Assembly: GCA_020205615.1 (NCBI GenBank)
Contig: CM035168.1
Location: forward strand, 9,242,237-9,306,236
Reading direction: 5' to 3'
DNA: 64,000 bases
Source of the DNA: Panax quinquefolius
Lineage: Eukaryota > Streptophyta > Magnoliopsida > Apiales > Araliaceae
Under the pieces are notes generated by a model that was not told the DNA's origin, ran no database searches, and was given only the letters and a program-made list of their open reading frames with translations. This document shows, in pieces, positions 48,813-60,449 of the stretch; position 1 is the stretch's first letter; every line of letters begins with the position of its first letter. The translations under genes and the position numbers were made by a program.

Positions 48813-51000
48813 AACAGGTTTACGTGGTTTATGATGAAAGTCATAATAAAAGCATTGGAATAATGAAAATCATGGGTATATGAAGTATTAGTAAGTTTTA
48901 TGATGAGTTATGTTGGTTGGTATGTGAAAACATGAAAGTTTCTTAGAAATCACAAAGAGTTGAAAATCGATTTTGGTGAAAAATGTAACATGAAATTCAA
49001 TTGACCATATCTCCTATTATATTTTGAATTTTTGAGTATGGTCAAGTTCTAGAGTTAGATCTATGAGTTACCTAACTAATCCAAGTGGAATTACTGGAAA
49101 AGGTGTTGTAGATTTTTGTGTGGACTGATTTTAGCAAATGAGGCCAAAGCTGTAAATTTTGAAAATGCTACTACCCAGAAACTTTAAGGGACTGTTTCGG
49201 CCACTTAAATTATGAGAAAAATTCTGGCCTTTTGGGACATGAAGGTATATGGTATAAAGTACCTCCTGTCCAAAAATGAGCTCATTCTGACTTAAAATGA
49301 GCAAGTTATGACTATTTCAATATTTAGGTTTTTCCGATTTAAAAATGCTATAACCGGAGTCTATAAACTCATGACCATGAAATTTAAACTAGAAGCTCAC
49401 GTTAACGTGTGTAAGGTCCTGCCAAGATTTGGGAATTTTGAAGTTAAACTTGAGGTAGCTAATTTCTTAAGGAATTAAGTGGAAATTGATTTTTGAAAAA
49501 TAGTAAATGAATTTTAAAAATTCCGGGAAAAATATATTTTCATTATGGGATTATATTATGCTAAATCCCAGAAAAGAAATATTTTTGGGACTGATTTAGT
49601 ATTTTTCATGAAAATAGTTTAGTTACGAACTTATGAGTTAAATATGTTATGTGAAGTAACAAAGTTGAAAATAGGATTTTATGGCTAAAGAATCCTATAT
49701 AGAGTATATGCATATTTTTTGATGAGGATTTGATAATTGGTCATGATATCTTATGAGTATATGCATTTTGAATGATTAAATGCATTATATGGTAAAAGCG
49801 TAAACAATTGAGATAAATTGTTTATAAATTTAAGAAGTGATTAAAATATTATTATAATATTAATGTTATTAGATTATGAGATTATTAAGTGAGTGATAAC
49901 ATGGGGATATTCTTGAATCCTGGATAAATTATATTATAAATGTTTAATATTTATCCTTTATCTCATTTGATTGATTCTTTATATCATTATCCTCATGTTT
50001 ATATTATGTTGAAAGTCATCTCATGGCTGTAGTGCATAGATGGACTTGGTATGATTATGACCACGGATTATTCGGTATAATCATAACAGTGATTTGAAAC
50101 ACAATTATCTTTGGTAGTAGTGCATGGATAATTTGTGGTCGTGATACTAATGAATACACAATTATCTTTGGTAGTAGTGCATGGATAATTTGTGGTCGTG
50201 ATACTAATGAATACACAATTATCTTTGGTAGTAGTGCATGGATAATTTGTGGTCGTGATACTAATGAATACACAATTATCTTTGGCTAGTGCATGGATAA
50301 TTTGTGGTAGTATACTAATGAATACACAATTATCTTTGGTAGTAGTGCATGGATAATTTGTGGTCGTGATACTAATGAATACACAATTATCTTTGGTAGT
50401 AGTGCATGGATAATTTGTGGTCGTGATACTTAATGAATACACAATTATCTTTGGTAGTAGTGCATGGATAATTTGTGGTCGTGATACTAATGAATACACG
50501 ATTATCTTTGGTAGTAGTGCATGGATAATTTGTGGTCGTGATACTAATGAATACACAATTATCTTTGGTAGTAGTGCTTGGATAATTTATGGTCGTGATA
50601 CTAATGAATACACAATTATCTTTGGTAGTAGTGCATGGATAATTTGTGGTCGTGATATTTAATGAATATCCTCGGCACGTAGTGCAAGGATGATTCGATG
50701 ATATGGATTAATTATTGAAATTTGAGTCTTAGCAATGAAATATTAATTCATGGATGTGGTAAAAAGTCATCTTTAGTAGTAGTGCATTGATAGACTTGGT
50801 ATGATTATGACCATGGATTATTCGGTATAATCATGGTAGTAATTGAAAACACGAATATCCTTAGCCATGAAAGGCATGGATAATTCATGGTTGTGATACT
50901 ATTAAGCTACGTCTCAAAGATTATTGGTTTTACAATTGTATATCTTTAGCTTTGTAGTGCAAAGATGAATAGTTAATGAATAGCTTTGGCGATTTCAAGA
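48813..51000 (+). repeat. Long-subtype LTR segment inside element E
   Basis: From CAGGTTTACGTGGTTTATGA onward this follows, in inverted order, the D LTR from about 27560 down to 26150 (for example AGCATTGGAATAATGAAAAT, GGCCTTTTGGGACATG, TTAAACTTGAGGTAGC). It includes the 57 bp array and GGTATGATTATGACC motifs. It has replaced most of pol. It lacks LTR ends and TSD, so recombination or template switching is more likely than insertion. Confidence 0.8.
50099..50668 (+). repeat. 57 bp minisatellite, about ten copies
   Basis: Units of ACACAATTATCTTTGGTAGT + AGTGCATGGATAATTTGTGG + TCGTGATACTAATGAAT. Copies at about 50156, 50213, 50440, 50497, 50554 and 50611 are nearly identical; one near 50270 has small deletions and one near 50426 an extra T. 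Other LTRs carry one copy. The length is 19 codons, so false open frames (for example MYSLVSRPQIIHALL repeated) arise on both strands. Confidence 0.95.
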
Positions 51001-51091
51001 TGAATTTAATATTTTCAAGGTATCCTCATCTCTTTATCATATCAGTATCGCACCCTAATTTCGAGGGCTTAAATTCCATAAGGAGGGAGAT
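51001..51091 (+). other. End of pol and polypurine tract (E)
   Basis: GGTATCCTCATCTCTTTATC equals the YPHLF codons that end pol in D, followed by ATTTCGAGGGC and the tract AAGGAGGGAGAT (51080-51091) before the 3' LTR. Confidence 0.8.
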
Positions 51092-53504
51092 TGTGAGACC
51101 CCGATTTTATCAATAAAGATTTAAATTTTGTTGAAATAATTTTTAATATTATGGTGTGAATTTAAGATAATATTATAGTTGTGGGTAGTATTTATAAATT
51201 TTGCAAAGTATGCAAGTGGTTATATTATATTAGATTGGTCGGGAATATTCGGTTTAGCGAGGAATATTCGTATAACTACTCAATCATTGGTGGACCTCAC
51301 AATGTAATTATTGTTTGATTGAGAAAACGACAAAAATATTTTATTAAAATAACGGCGGAAGTTTTACCGGTTGATCTTTGTTGAACTACTTTCATTAGTA
51401 AAAGTACAAAGATGTCACGTGTGGTTGCATAGTAGCACACCGGTATTGATTATTGATGCCTATGTGAAAGTCACTCAGTTTGATTCCATTATTGTCGATT
51501 AATAATATGAATTATTATAATGATAATGACGTTTTGTTTTATTCGTATTATTAACGTAATAAAATGCGAAACATCTTTTATATAAAATAGAATACTTTAT
51601 TAAAGTTATTCTATAAATAGAATATATTATATTTTATTATGCATAGTCTTTGCATAGTATTTTGCATAGTGTTTTGCATAGTATTGCATAGTGTTTGCAT
51701 AGTAAAATGTTTTTATATAAATAGAATATATTATATTTTATTTAAAAAATTTTCTTTAAATATGGACCGTCAGTTAAAGTAAATCAATCTGAACTGCTCA
51801 TGGATTAGTTACTATGCATTCCATTTTCCTATAAATAAAGCTCATTCCTTCATTATTTTCTTACGAATTCATTGAAACTCTAGAGAGAAAATTATAGAGA
51901 GAAGCTATAGAGAGAAAATTATAGAAAGAAGAAGAGTATTACTCGCTACTTCACTACTTCTATATTCAGGTTCTTTTACGGTAGTGGGTGTTATTCTTTC
52001 TTCTTGAAGAGAACTTCATTATTCCATTCAAAGATTATTACATTGGAATAACTTTTGTAAAAAGTGGCATACCCTATACATAACTTTGTATCTGCCAGCG
52101 TACCCTATACTTGGTGAAATCCTTATGTTATTCCATTGTTTATTATTACATTGGAATAACTTTGTATCATGATTTACCCTATACTTGGTGACATTCTTCT
52201 ATCATTCTGTTGGAACATCCCATGCATGTGTTTTACAATCGGACTGGTTTAGATTTTATTATTCTCATTGGAACATCCATGCATGTGTTTTACACCCGAC
52301 TGATTCCGCCTTTATCATTCTGTTGGAATATCCTATCTCGTGTGTTTTACACCGGATCCGGTTCCATCTTTATTATTACATTGGAACATCCCGTCGCGTG
52401 TAATTTCACCGACACCGGTTCCGTTATTATTATTCATTGGAATAACTTTTGTCATCTGGTACCGCATGCATGGTGATTTCTTTTGTTATTCCATTCTTTA
52501 TTATACCCAAATAGTTAAAACTTGGACTTCTATACTCCATGAAATTAGTAGAATATCCTTGATATTTGCATTTCATCCATATCTTTTCATGGAAATATTC
52601 TTCCGATCATTCTTGAATTTTACTCTACGAAAACAATGATCGTGTTGACAATTTGGGCGTTAATAATTCATGGATTAAATAATTCTTGAACTTGTTTTAT
52701 TGAATTATTATGTCATTGTCATCATCCTCATGTTATATTATGTTATCTTTGGCTTACGTGCATAGATGAACTTAGTATGATTATGACCAGGATCATTCGG
52801 TATAATCATGACTTGATATAAATGATGTGACAAAAGTCCTCGATGGCACAGTAATGCGTTGATGGATAGTTTTTGGTATGATTATGACCGGGGTGATTCG
52901 GTATAGTCATGACCATTGATAATTTGATGAAAATCCTTGGCCGCAGGTACGTGGATGATTAGATGTGGTGGTTTATTTATTAAAATTTGAGTCTCAATGA
53001 TAAAAATTGATGAAAACTTTTAAAACCTAAAAATAGTAGACTTTATTCTCTACTTGACTCTTTTAATGGATTGCTTATTCCGCTGCAGCTTAAACCGGTT
53101 TATCTATTGTATTTTATCGGTTTAACATCATTGAAGGCTAATGATAATTTATTCTGCATTATCTTAGTCATAATATTTCTTCTTTGGGCTAGTTGAGCTC
53201 ACCCTTTTTTTCACCGTTTCTCTGTGAAATGAGAACATAGCCGGGACGGCCTCGGGAGCGGAGTAATGGTCCGAGAGGATAGCATTAGTAGTCCTCACTA
53301 TTCTGCGAAATAAAGTGATAATAGTTGTAATGAGGACTCCTTTTGAGTTTTTGTATAATATCTAGTAGATAATATTTGTATTCAAACTCACGCTTTATGT
53401 CGTATTATACAAATGATTATATTAGTAAGTTGTATTTGAATTTATGTACCGTGTAAGTGGCAACCCAAGATGGGTGACGTATACCTAATTTTGGGGGCGT
53501 CACA
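51092..53504 (+). repeat. Element E 3' LTR
   Basis: TGTGAGACCCCGATTTT to GGGGGCGTCACA. Closely similar to the 5' LTR. TATA 51830-51837, hairpin array about 52018-52505. Small differences cluster in the hairpin array. Confidence 0.9.
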
Positions 53505-56500
53505 ATAAAACTCTAATATTTAACTCAAATATTATTCTGGATAATTAAATATCAATCATATTATTTATAAATAACTTATAATAATTTATAATTAATTATT
53601 ATAATTTATCATAATTTTTTAAACTCTGGAATCATTATTAAATGATTTAAATATTAAATAATTCTATTATCATTAATATTTAAATAATATCCAAATATTA
53701 ATGAAACCATTGTTAAAATATTAAAGTTATTTATAATAACTCAAAATATCTTTAAAGTATTAATATTACCTTAAATGATTTTTAAAACATTAAAAATCAT
53801 TTTAAACAATTACCATTAATATTTAAATATTAAGGTATTATTCACTAAAATATTAAAAGTCATTTATAATAACATAAAATATTTTTAACCCATTTATATC
53901 CTTTTTAAATGATGTTTCAATCAATAAAACCATTTTAAATTATTTATTTAATATTATTATTAAATAAATCTAATATCATTAATATTAATGAATTTTATCT
54001 TAAAATATTAAAAGTTATATTTTATAACTTAGAATATCTTTAAACCCTTTATTTTTATTTAAAATGATTTTTATAATATTAAAATTATTTCTAAACTAAT
54101 TTATTTATTAAATAAATCTAATATCATTAATATTAATTAAATAATGAATTTTGTTTTAAAATATTAAAAGTTATATTTTACAACTTCAAATATTTTAAAT
54201 ACCTTATTATCATTTAAAATGATTTTTAATATAATAAAATCATTTTAATTTATTTATTTAATGCATTTATTAAATAAATTAAATATTAATAATATTCCAA
54301 TAATTACTAATATTTATGGAAAATATGCCAATTTATTAAAAGTTAATTTTTACAACTTAAAATAATTTTTAAAACTAATTTTATAATTTTTTAGAATTTA
54401 TTTTTTATTTTTAAATGATTTTTATAATTAAAATTAATAAGTCTGTCGCTAAAGCTTTTAGCGACAAAAACCGTCGCCTAAAGTGTTCTTGAGCACCAAG
54501 AATACTGACAGTCAGTGTTCAAGGGTCTCACTTTGACCACACATTAAACACTGATTCAATGTATTTTTGGGCAAGCTAATACCTTGATCTTGTAGTACTA
54601 GTGTAATACTACAAGATCCAACAACAATCATGAACAAACTGCATCACAATTAAGAGATCAAAGCCTTCAAAGTAGCTGTCAGAGCTGTTCTTCATTTTCT
54701 AGGTTACCCAAAAATGAAGAACAGTTCGACTAGCCTACTTTGGGCCTCCACTACTTGTTGCTCGTGTAATGTTTTAGTGATCTAAGAGTTTTAGTGTGTA
54801 ACTAACATGTAGGGGTACAGATCTATTACATAAAACACATATAACAACAACACAGCAAGAAGATCTAGTCCAGTCAAAGTCTGTCAGAAAAGTTGTGCAT
54901 ATACAGTTTCTGGGTTTTCTAGAAACGCTCAATCAGTGACGAGTGGTCTACTTTGACCAGTCACTTCGATCAATATACTGATGTTATAAAGGGTCTAAAG
55001 ACATGGATCTAGAGTCCATCTAACAGACTACAACATGAAAGCAAAAACAAGAACAAAACATCAAAAACCTAACAGATCTGGAGCCTTAAAAATCTTGTCA
55101 GACGTTGTAAAATGATTTCTGGGCTTTTCAGAATTCATCTGGTCATGCCGGGTCAACGGGTTTTGACCAAGAATATCATGAAATCTACATATCCCCTGAC
55201 CCTGATTCCAGTTCTAGATTAAAGATATCATAACATACTACAAGTTTAAACATTTAAATGTACCAAAAGCATAAAATATCTTTGAGATCTAGAAGGTCTG
55301 ACATTCCTTGTCAAACAACATTTTGAAAATTTTTCAGATTCTTAAAAACTTCAAATTCGTGAACTTAGATGTTATGGATCTAACATGTGCCAACCCAGAT
55401 CACTTATGGACACTACAAACAATATATTTAAACATTTAAACATAACATCTAACATGATTTTGAAGATCAAATTTCTAGGGTTAGGTTTATACCTCTTATG
55501 AACAAAATCTTGAATCTGACTTCTTGATCTGTTATGGGTGGACTTGGAACTTGATTAAGGACTGGTCTAGCAAGGGAATTTCAGAGGTTTGGGTGAGAGA
55601 GAAGTGAGTTGAGTGTTGGTAAGCAAAATGAGCAAGTTAGTAACCTTTCTCTCTCCAATTCTATTTATAACATATTGAAATGCTTAGGGATGATCATGTT
55701 TATCAGCTTTTGATTGATTAAAGGCTATAACTAGACCACATGGCTAGCTAGAGTTGGTCACCAACTAAAGTTATGGCAAGTTTTATAAGTTATCTATTAA
55801 ATAATGCAAGAAGGGCAATTTGGTCATTTGGCTTTTACTTTTAGTGGCAAAGTTGTCAATTCATTGTAACCCTTAGGGTTTGACCCTTAGGGTTTAACCC
55901 TAAGGTTTCCTAAGCTCTAAATCTAGGATTGTGTATTAAGGGCAAATATGGAAATCTTAGTTTCTAGAAAAGTGAATTAGGGTTCCCTAATTGAATTAGG
56001 TTTCCTAATCACTTTAGACTTGTAAAGTAGACTTCATAATGTACTAATCACCATAAGCTTGCTAAATTAGTAATTAGGATTTTGATCTAGTAATTAGGGT
56101 TTTTAAATATTAATAAGGGTTTACCTAATTAACATTAAACATAACAATAGTCATTAATTATATAACACATAATTTAACAACCTTACAGTCATAGTTGACT
56201 TCTGTACTATAGTTTATCAGTAATGCTAGGATTTTGTACTGTTTTACTATAACTGTTCCACACATTAACATTAGACATATATCAAGCATGTTTATATTAC
56301 TGAAATATAAATAATATTATATTATTATTCTCATCCCTTATTCAAAATCCAGACTTAGGGTTTTGAATTCATATCTGACATAACCTTCAAAGATACCATT
56401 ATTAATTAAGTTAAAATAATTAACTTAATTAATATAATAAATACATATCATAATATCCATATCATATATACAATAATCATATTTTCATGGAAAATAAATA

Positions 56501-57831
56501 ATAAATATTTTATTACAACATAATTTTATTATAAGAATATAATCTATAATGATAAATAGTTCTAAAAAATTAATTACATCTAATAAATAATTTTATTTAT
56601 CGATATATACATATACTTTACTTTGCACATATTCCCACCCTTATCTATATAAAAAAAATTATTCGCAAAATTTTTTATTGAAAATATTGGGTTATTACAT
56701 CAAGAACAGATCAAGAACACCTATAGCGACAATTTCGTCGCTATAGGGCCCTTTAGTGACAAATATTTTCAGAAATTAATTATTTCAATTAAATAAATAG
56801 AAAAAAAAATGTTTTTAATTATTAAAAATACATAATAAATTATTAAAAATTATTTTAAAGTCCAAAAATTAGTTTTTAAATATTTTGAACATATTTCATA
56901 AATATTTAATATTTTTTGAATATTAAAGGTATTTAATTTATTTAATTATAATATTAAATAAATTATTTAAAAATGATTTTCATACTTGAAAATCATTTAA
57001 AATTATATTATGGTATAAGAAAATATTTGAAGTTATTTTAATGACTTTTAATATTTTGTGATGAATTTCATTAATTAATTTATATTAATGATAGTTAATT
57101 TATTTAATAAATGTATTAAATAAATTATGAAAAATAGAATTAATGATTTAAAAACATATAAAAATGATTTAAAAATATTTGAAGTTATAAAATATAACTT
57201 TTGATATTTTGTCATGAAAAATATTAATATTTTAATAGTAAAGATATTTAAGTTATTTAATAATTATATTAAGTAAATAAGTTTAAAATGATTTTAATAT
57301 CATAAAAATTCATTTTAAATGAAAATAAAGTGTTTAAGAATATTTTAAGCTATAAAATATAACTTTTAATATTTAAAGGATAATTTCATTAATAATTTAA
57401 TATTAATGATATTAAGTTTATTTAATAATTATATTAAATAAATAGTTTAAAATGGTTTTATTTATTTAAAATCATTTAAAAGGATATTAATGAATTAAAA
57501 ATATTTTAAGTTATAATTAATGACTTTTAATATTTGGATAAATAGTAAATTAATATTTTAATATTAATGGTAATTATTTAAAATAATTTTAAATGTTTTA
57601 AAAATCATTTAAGGGTAATATAAATATTTTAAAAATATTTTGAGTTATTATAAATAACTTTAATATTTTGGCGATGGTTTCATTAATAGTTTAATATTAA
57701 TTAAATATTAATAATAATAGAATTATTTTATATTTAAATTATTTTATATTTAAATCATTTTATAATGATTTCGGTGTTTGAAAATTCATGATAAATTATA
57801 ATAAATATTTAAAAATTATTGTAAGTTATTT

Positions 57832-58400
57832 CACTACAAAAAATGGGCCTTTAGCAACGATTTTTCGAGTTGCTAAAAGTATATGTTTAGCAACGAAATT
57901 TGTCCTTCGTTGCAGATTGTGTCAGGTTTTCACTTTTTGCAACGGAATTCATAAGTCGTTGCAACATTTCGTTGCTAATTCATTGGCGGGAAAAAATTTC
58001 GTTAGAAATTCGTTGCAAAATTTTTGGCCACTTGATTTCCAGTCATCGTGGGCAACAAAAGTTTTTTTGTTGCTAAAAATGGGGCTTTAGCAACGATTTT
58101 TCATATAAAGTCGTTGCTAAAAGTGTATGTTTAGCAACGAAACTTGTCATTCGTTGCAGATTGTGTCAGGCTTTCACTTTTTGCAACGAAATTCATAAGT
58201 AGTTGCAAAATTTGGAAATAAAATTCGTTAGAAATTCGTTACAAAATTTCTAACCACTTGATTTCTCTCTCTCATCGTAAAACAAAAGTCTTTTTGTTGC
58301 TATATTTCGTTGCCTATTATAGACCACATTCATTGGCAACAATTTTTATTTTTGTTGCATATTTTATACAACTTTTTGTAACGACTATTAACATGTTGCC
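57832..58400 (+). mobile_element. CACTA-like element end with subterminal repeats
   Basis: Starts CACTACAAAAAATGGGCC, then many TTAGCAACGA / TCGTTGC motifs in both orientations. Two direct copies of about 236 bp (57842-58076 and 58078-58315) share ATATGTTTAGCAACGA, GCAGATTGTGTCAGG and CACTTGATTTC. The opposite terminus is not found, so the element is truncated or ends beyond the simple repeats. No transposase. Confidence 0.75.
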
Positions 58401-58410
58401 TTAAATTAAG

Positions 58411-58413
58411 ATG

Positions 58414-58502
<89 letters not shown>

Positions 58503-58571
58503 GCTACTATAATAATAATAATAAGACTAATAAAATAATAATAATAATAATAATAATAACAATAATAGTAC

Positions 58572-58631
<60 letters not shown>

Positions 58632-58635
58632 GTAC

Positions 58636-58682
<47 letters not shown>

Positions 58683-58703
58683 GTAATAATAATAATAATA
58701 AAA

Positions 58704-58755
<52 letters not shown>

Positions 58756-58759
58756 CAAC

Positions 58760-58829
<70 letters not shown>

Positions 58830-58857
58830 GTAGTAGTACTAATAATAATAACAACCA
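58411..58857. repeat. (TAA)n array 1
   Basis: About 450 bp of imperfect TAA with scattered variant units (AGTAATAA, ACAACAACA, AGTACTAAT). It creates false Leu-, Ile- and Asn-rich frames. Confidence 0.97.
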
Positions 58858-58899
58858 TAACACATACTTCACCTACGTGGCGGGGCTGGCAGATTTAAT

Positions 58900-59060
58900 A
58901 TTAGAAATTTGACACGTGTTCAATTCAACGACGTGGTTATCTTTTGAATTTTTTCCAAAAATTGTCTCTCCAAAGATTTGAACTCACAACCTCACATTTG
59001 GAATTTTGGTCATATGACCACTAGAGCAACATGAGTCAATTGTTAATATTTTGCAAGGAT
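58900..59060 (-). repeat. tRNA-like SINE candidate between TAA arrays
   Basis: Minus strand: A-box-like GTTGCTCTAGTGG (59018-59030), then GTCATATGACC, and B-box-like GAGTTCAAATC (58975-58985). It resembles the copy at 3226-3310 in motif order. Its (TAA)n flanks could stem from the A/T-rich tail of a SINE. Confidence 0.42.
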
Positions 59061-59097
59061 TAATATTTATATCAAAACATGAGATTTCCTCCATATA

Positions 59098-59179
59098 TTC
59101 CTTTCTTCTCCTTCACTAATAATAATAGTACTAATAATAATAATAACAATAACAGTAATAATAATAATAATAGTAGTAC

Positions 59180-59211
<32 letters not shown>

Positions 59212-59255
59212 GTACTAATAAAATAATAATAATAGTAATAATAATAATAATAAAA

Positions 59256-59288
<33 letters not shown>

Positions 59289-59330
59289 TTAATAATAATA
59301 ATAATAAAAGTAATAATAATAATAATAAAA

Positions 59331-59410
<80 letters not shown>

Positions 59411-59459
59411 CAATAACTATAACAATAACAATAACAATAACAATAACAATAACAATAAC

Positions 59460-59500
<41 letters not shown>

Positions 59501-59515
59501 TAACAATAATATATA
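59098..59515. repeat. (TAA)n / (AACAAT)n array 2
   Basis: TAA repeats with ATAGTACTAA variants, then a clean hexamer run AACAAT about 59407-59464, then TAA again. Confidence 0.96.
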
Positions 59516-59542
59516 TTTAGTTTAATGTGGAGATTTAAGATG

Positions 59543-59544
<2 letters not shown>

Positions 59545-59578
<34 letters not shown>

Positions 59579-59938
59579 TGGTAATAAATTTAAGCTACCA
59601 ATTGAGCCAATCTAATTTATTAGTTAACTAAACTATTGCCATAACTCAGAAGCGGTGAGCATTAAGCACATGAGCAAATGAGGGGCGAATGAGTAATTTC
59701 TCATGTCGTTATAGCCTGTAGCGGCAGGGGGAAATCCATTTCAATCCGTGTCATCCAATGTTGCGATCAATGGTATAGATTATGGTTGTTGAAACAGTAC
59801 CCGTGACAACCGATTTTCCAAGCATGTTAGTTCCGGGCCTCCGACCCAAATAAATCCAACCTCATCAAACCTGATTATTATATCTATGCTTCCTAATGTT
59901 TCCTATTTGTAGATAGAAGTAAGATATACTTACAAGTA
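59545..59938. other. (TA)n and unassigned unique sequence
   Basis: TA repeat at 59545-59576, then 360 bp with normal base composition and no open frame or RNA signal that I recognise. Confidence 0.5.
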
Positions 59939-60210
59939 GTCCCTCACTCCAAGAATGAAAGTGATGATTGATTTTATGCGAATTTTAAAAAAATGTCAAA
60001 TGATAAAATTATTCATATTTAAATTCTCAACTAATTGCATATTTTTCTATAAATGATTAGTGATATTATATAAATAATAAAAATATGACATTTAATACTA
60101 ACGATATTACGCACAAATTATTGTAAGAAAAATAGATTATTTAATATAAGTAAATATTTAACTTGAGATTACATAAAATAATAAGAACTTTTATTCTTAG
60201 ATGGAGGGAG
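59939..60210. mobile_element. Stowaway-like MITE
   Basis: Left end GTCCCTCACTCCAAGAATGA; right end ATTCTTAGATGGAGGGAG, imperfect inverted repeats of the CTCCCTCC type. TA duplications at 59937-59938 and 60211-60212. 272 bp, A/T-rich, no coding. Tc1/mariner-type MITE; these often lie close to genes, as here. Confidence 0.82.
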
Positions 60211-60449
60211 TAACTTAAATCATGAACATATTTTTACGTCAAAAAATAAAACATAAAAAGAAGAATAGTAATGGTATACTCCTAGCTATTCCTAGTTCTC
60301 CTTTTATTTTATTTTTTCAAATATATTATAAAATTAAATTATAATACTATCAGTTCTAAGAGAAAACATAAAAGATGAAGAAAAACCCACAATTTCTGCC
60401 AGTTGATTATTTTCTAACAAACCCACCCTTTTCCCCCCAGATAACGGCA

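Larger units (their letters stand above)
44265..53504 (+). mobile_element. Family-1 LTR retrotransposon 'E' (complete ends, non-autonomous)
   Basis: TGTGAGCCCCAG to GGGGGCGTCACA, flanked by ATAAA (44260-44264, 53505-53509), inserted in solo LTR H. LTRs of 2427 and 2413 bp are very alike, so it is younger than A. The internal part has gag, zinc knuckle, protease and an RT stub, all frameshifted. Then comes a 2.2 kb segment of a long-subtype family-1 LTR, then the last ~80 bp of pol and the PPT. Confidence 0.92.
38787..56699 (-). mobile_element. Family-2 solo LTR 'H' (split by F and E)
   Basis: Begins TGTGACGCCCCTAAATTCAG, the inverted complement of the G LTR end (CTGAATTTGGGGGCGTTACA), and ends GGGTTATTACA, the inverted G LTR start. 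Flanked by TCAAG (38782-38786, 56700-56704). Its own sequence is 38787-39603, 43708-44264 and 53510-56699, about 4.6 kb. It includes a non-AT segment at about 54470-55900 with AACCCTTAGGGTTTGACCC-type repeats near 55868. Confidence 0.9.
17967..57831 (+). mobile_element. Family-2 LTR retrotransposon 'G' (interrupted host of nested insertions)
   Basis: 5' LTR 17967-21506, PBS, gag remains (22493-22995 and 37115-37330), PPT, and an incomplete 3' LTR (37633-38786 continuing 56705-57831). Only about 2 kb of its own internal DNA exists. No protease, RT, RNase H or integrase is seen, so it is also non-autonomous. The 3' LTR lacks its last ~1.4 kb, where a CACTA-like end takes over at 57832. Inserted inside it are C, D, the hAT element, H, F and E. 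Confidence 0.85.
37633..57831 (+). repeat. Element G 3' LTR (split by H, 3' truncated)
   Basis: 37633-38786, then after solo LTR H it resumes at 56705 with ATCAAGAACACC... and follows the 5' LTR order (GTTTTTAATTATTAAAAATA near 56812, homologous to 19071) until 57831, where CACTACAAAAAATG begins. The final part homologous to 20120-21506 is lost from the window. Confidence 0.85.

Noticed and set aside
50055..50662. Repeat protein with 19-residue units on either strand
   Set aside because: The 57 bp repeat has a length divisible by three, so frames stay open by necessity; single-copy relatives in other LTRs are not coding.
50099..50668. CRISPR-like repeat array
   Set aside because: Whole units are repeated with no unique spacers, and the context is a plant retroelement.
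6109..53504. Endogenous pararetrovirus
   Set aside because: No movement or coat protein, and LTRs, TSDs and tRNA-Met PBS with chromovirus gene order fit Ty3/gypsy elements.
55860..55910. Interstitial telomere repeats (CCCTTAGGGTTT-like)
   Set aside because: Only a few irregular AACCCTTAGGG pieces in both orientations, not a TTTAGGG array.
58507..59525. Long open frames of Leu, Ile or Asn repeats on both strands
   Set aside because: They are translations of (TAA)n in different frames and have no other protein features.
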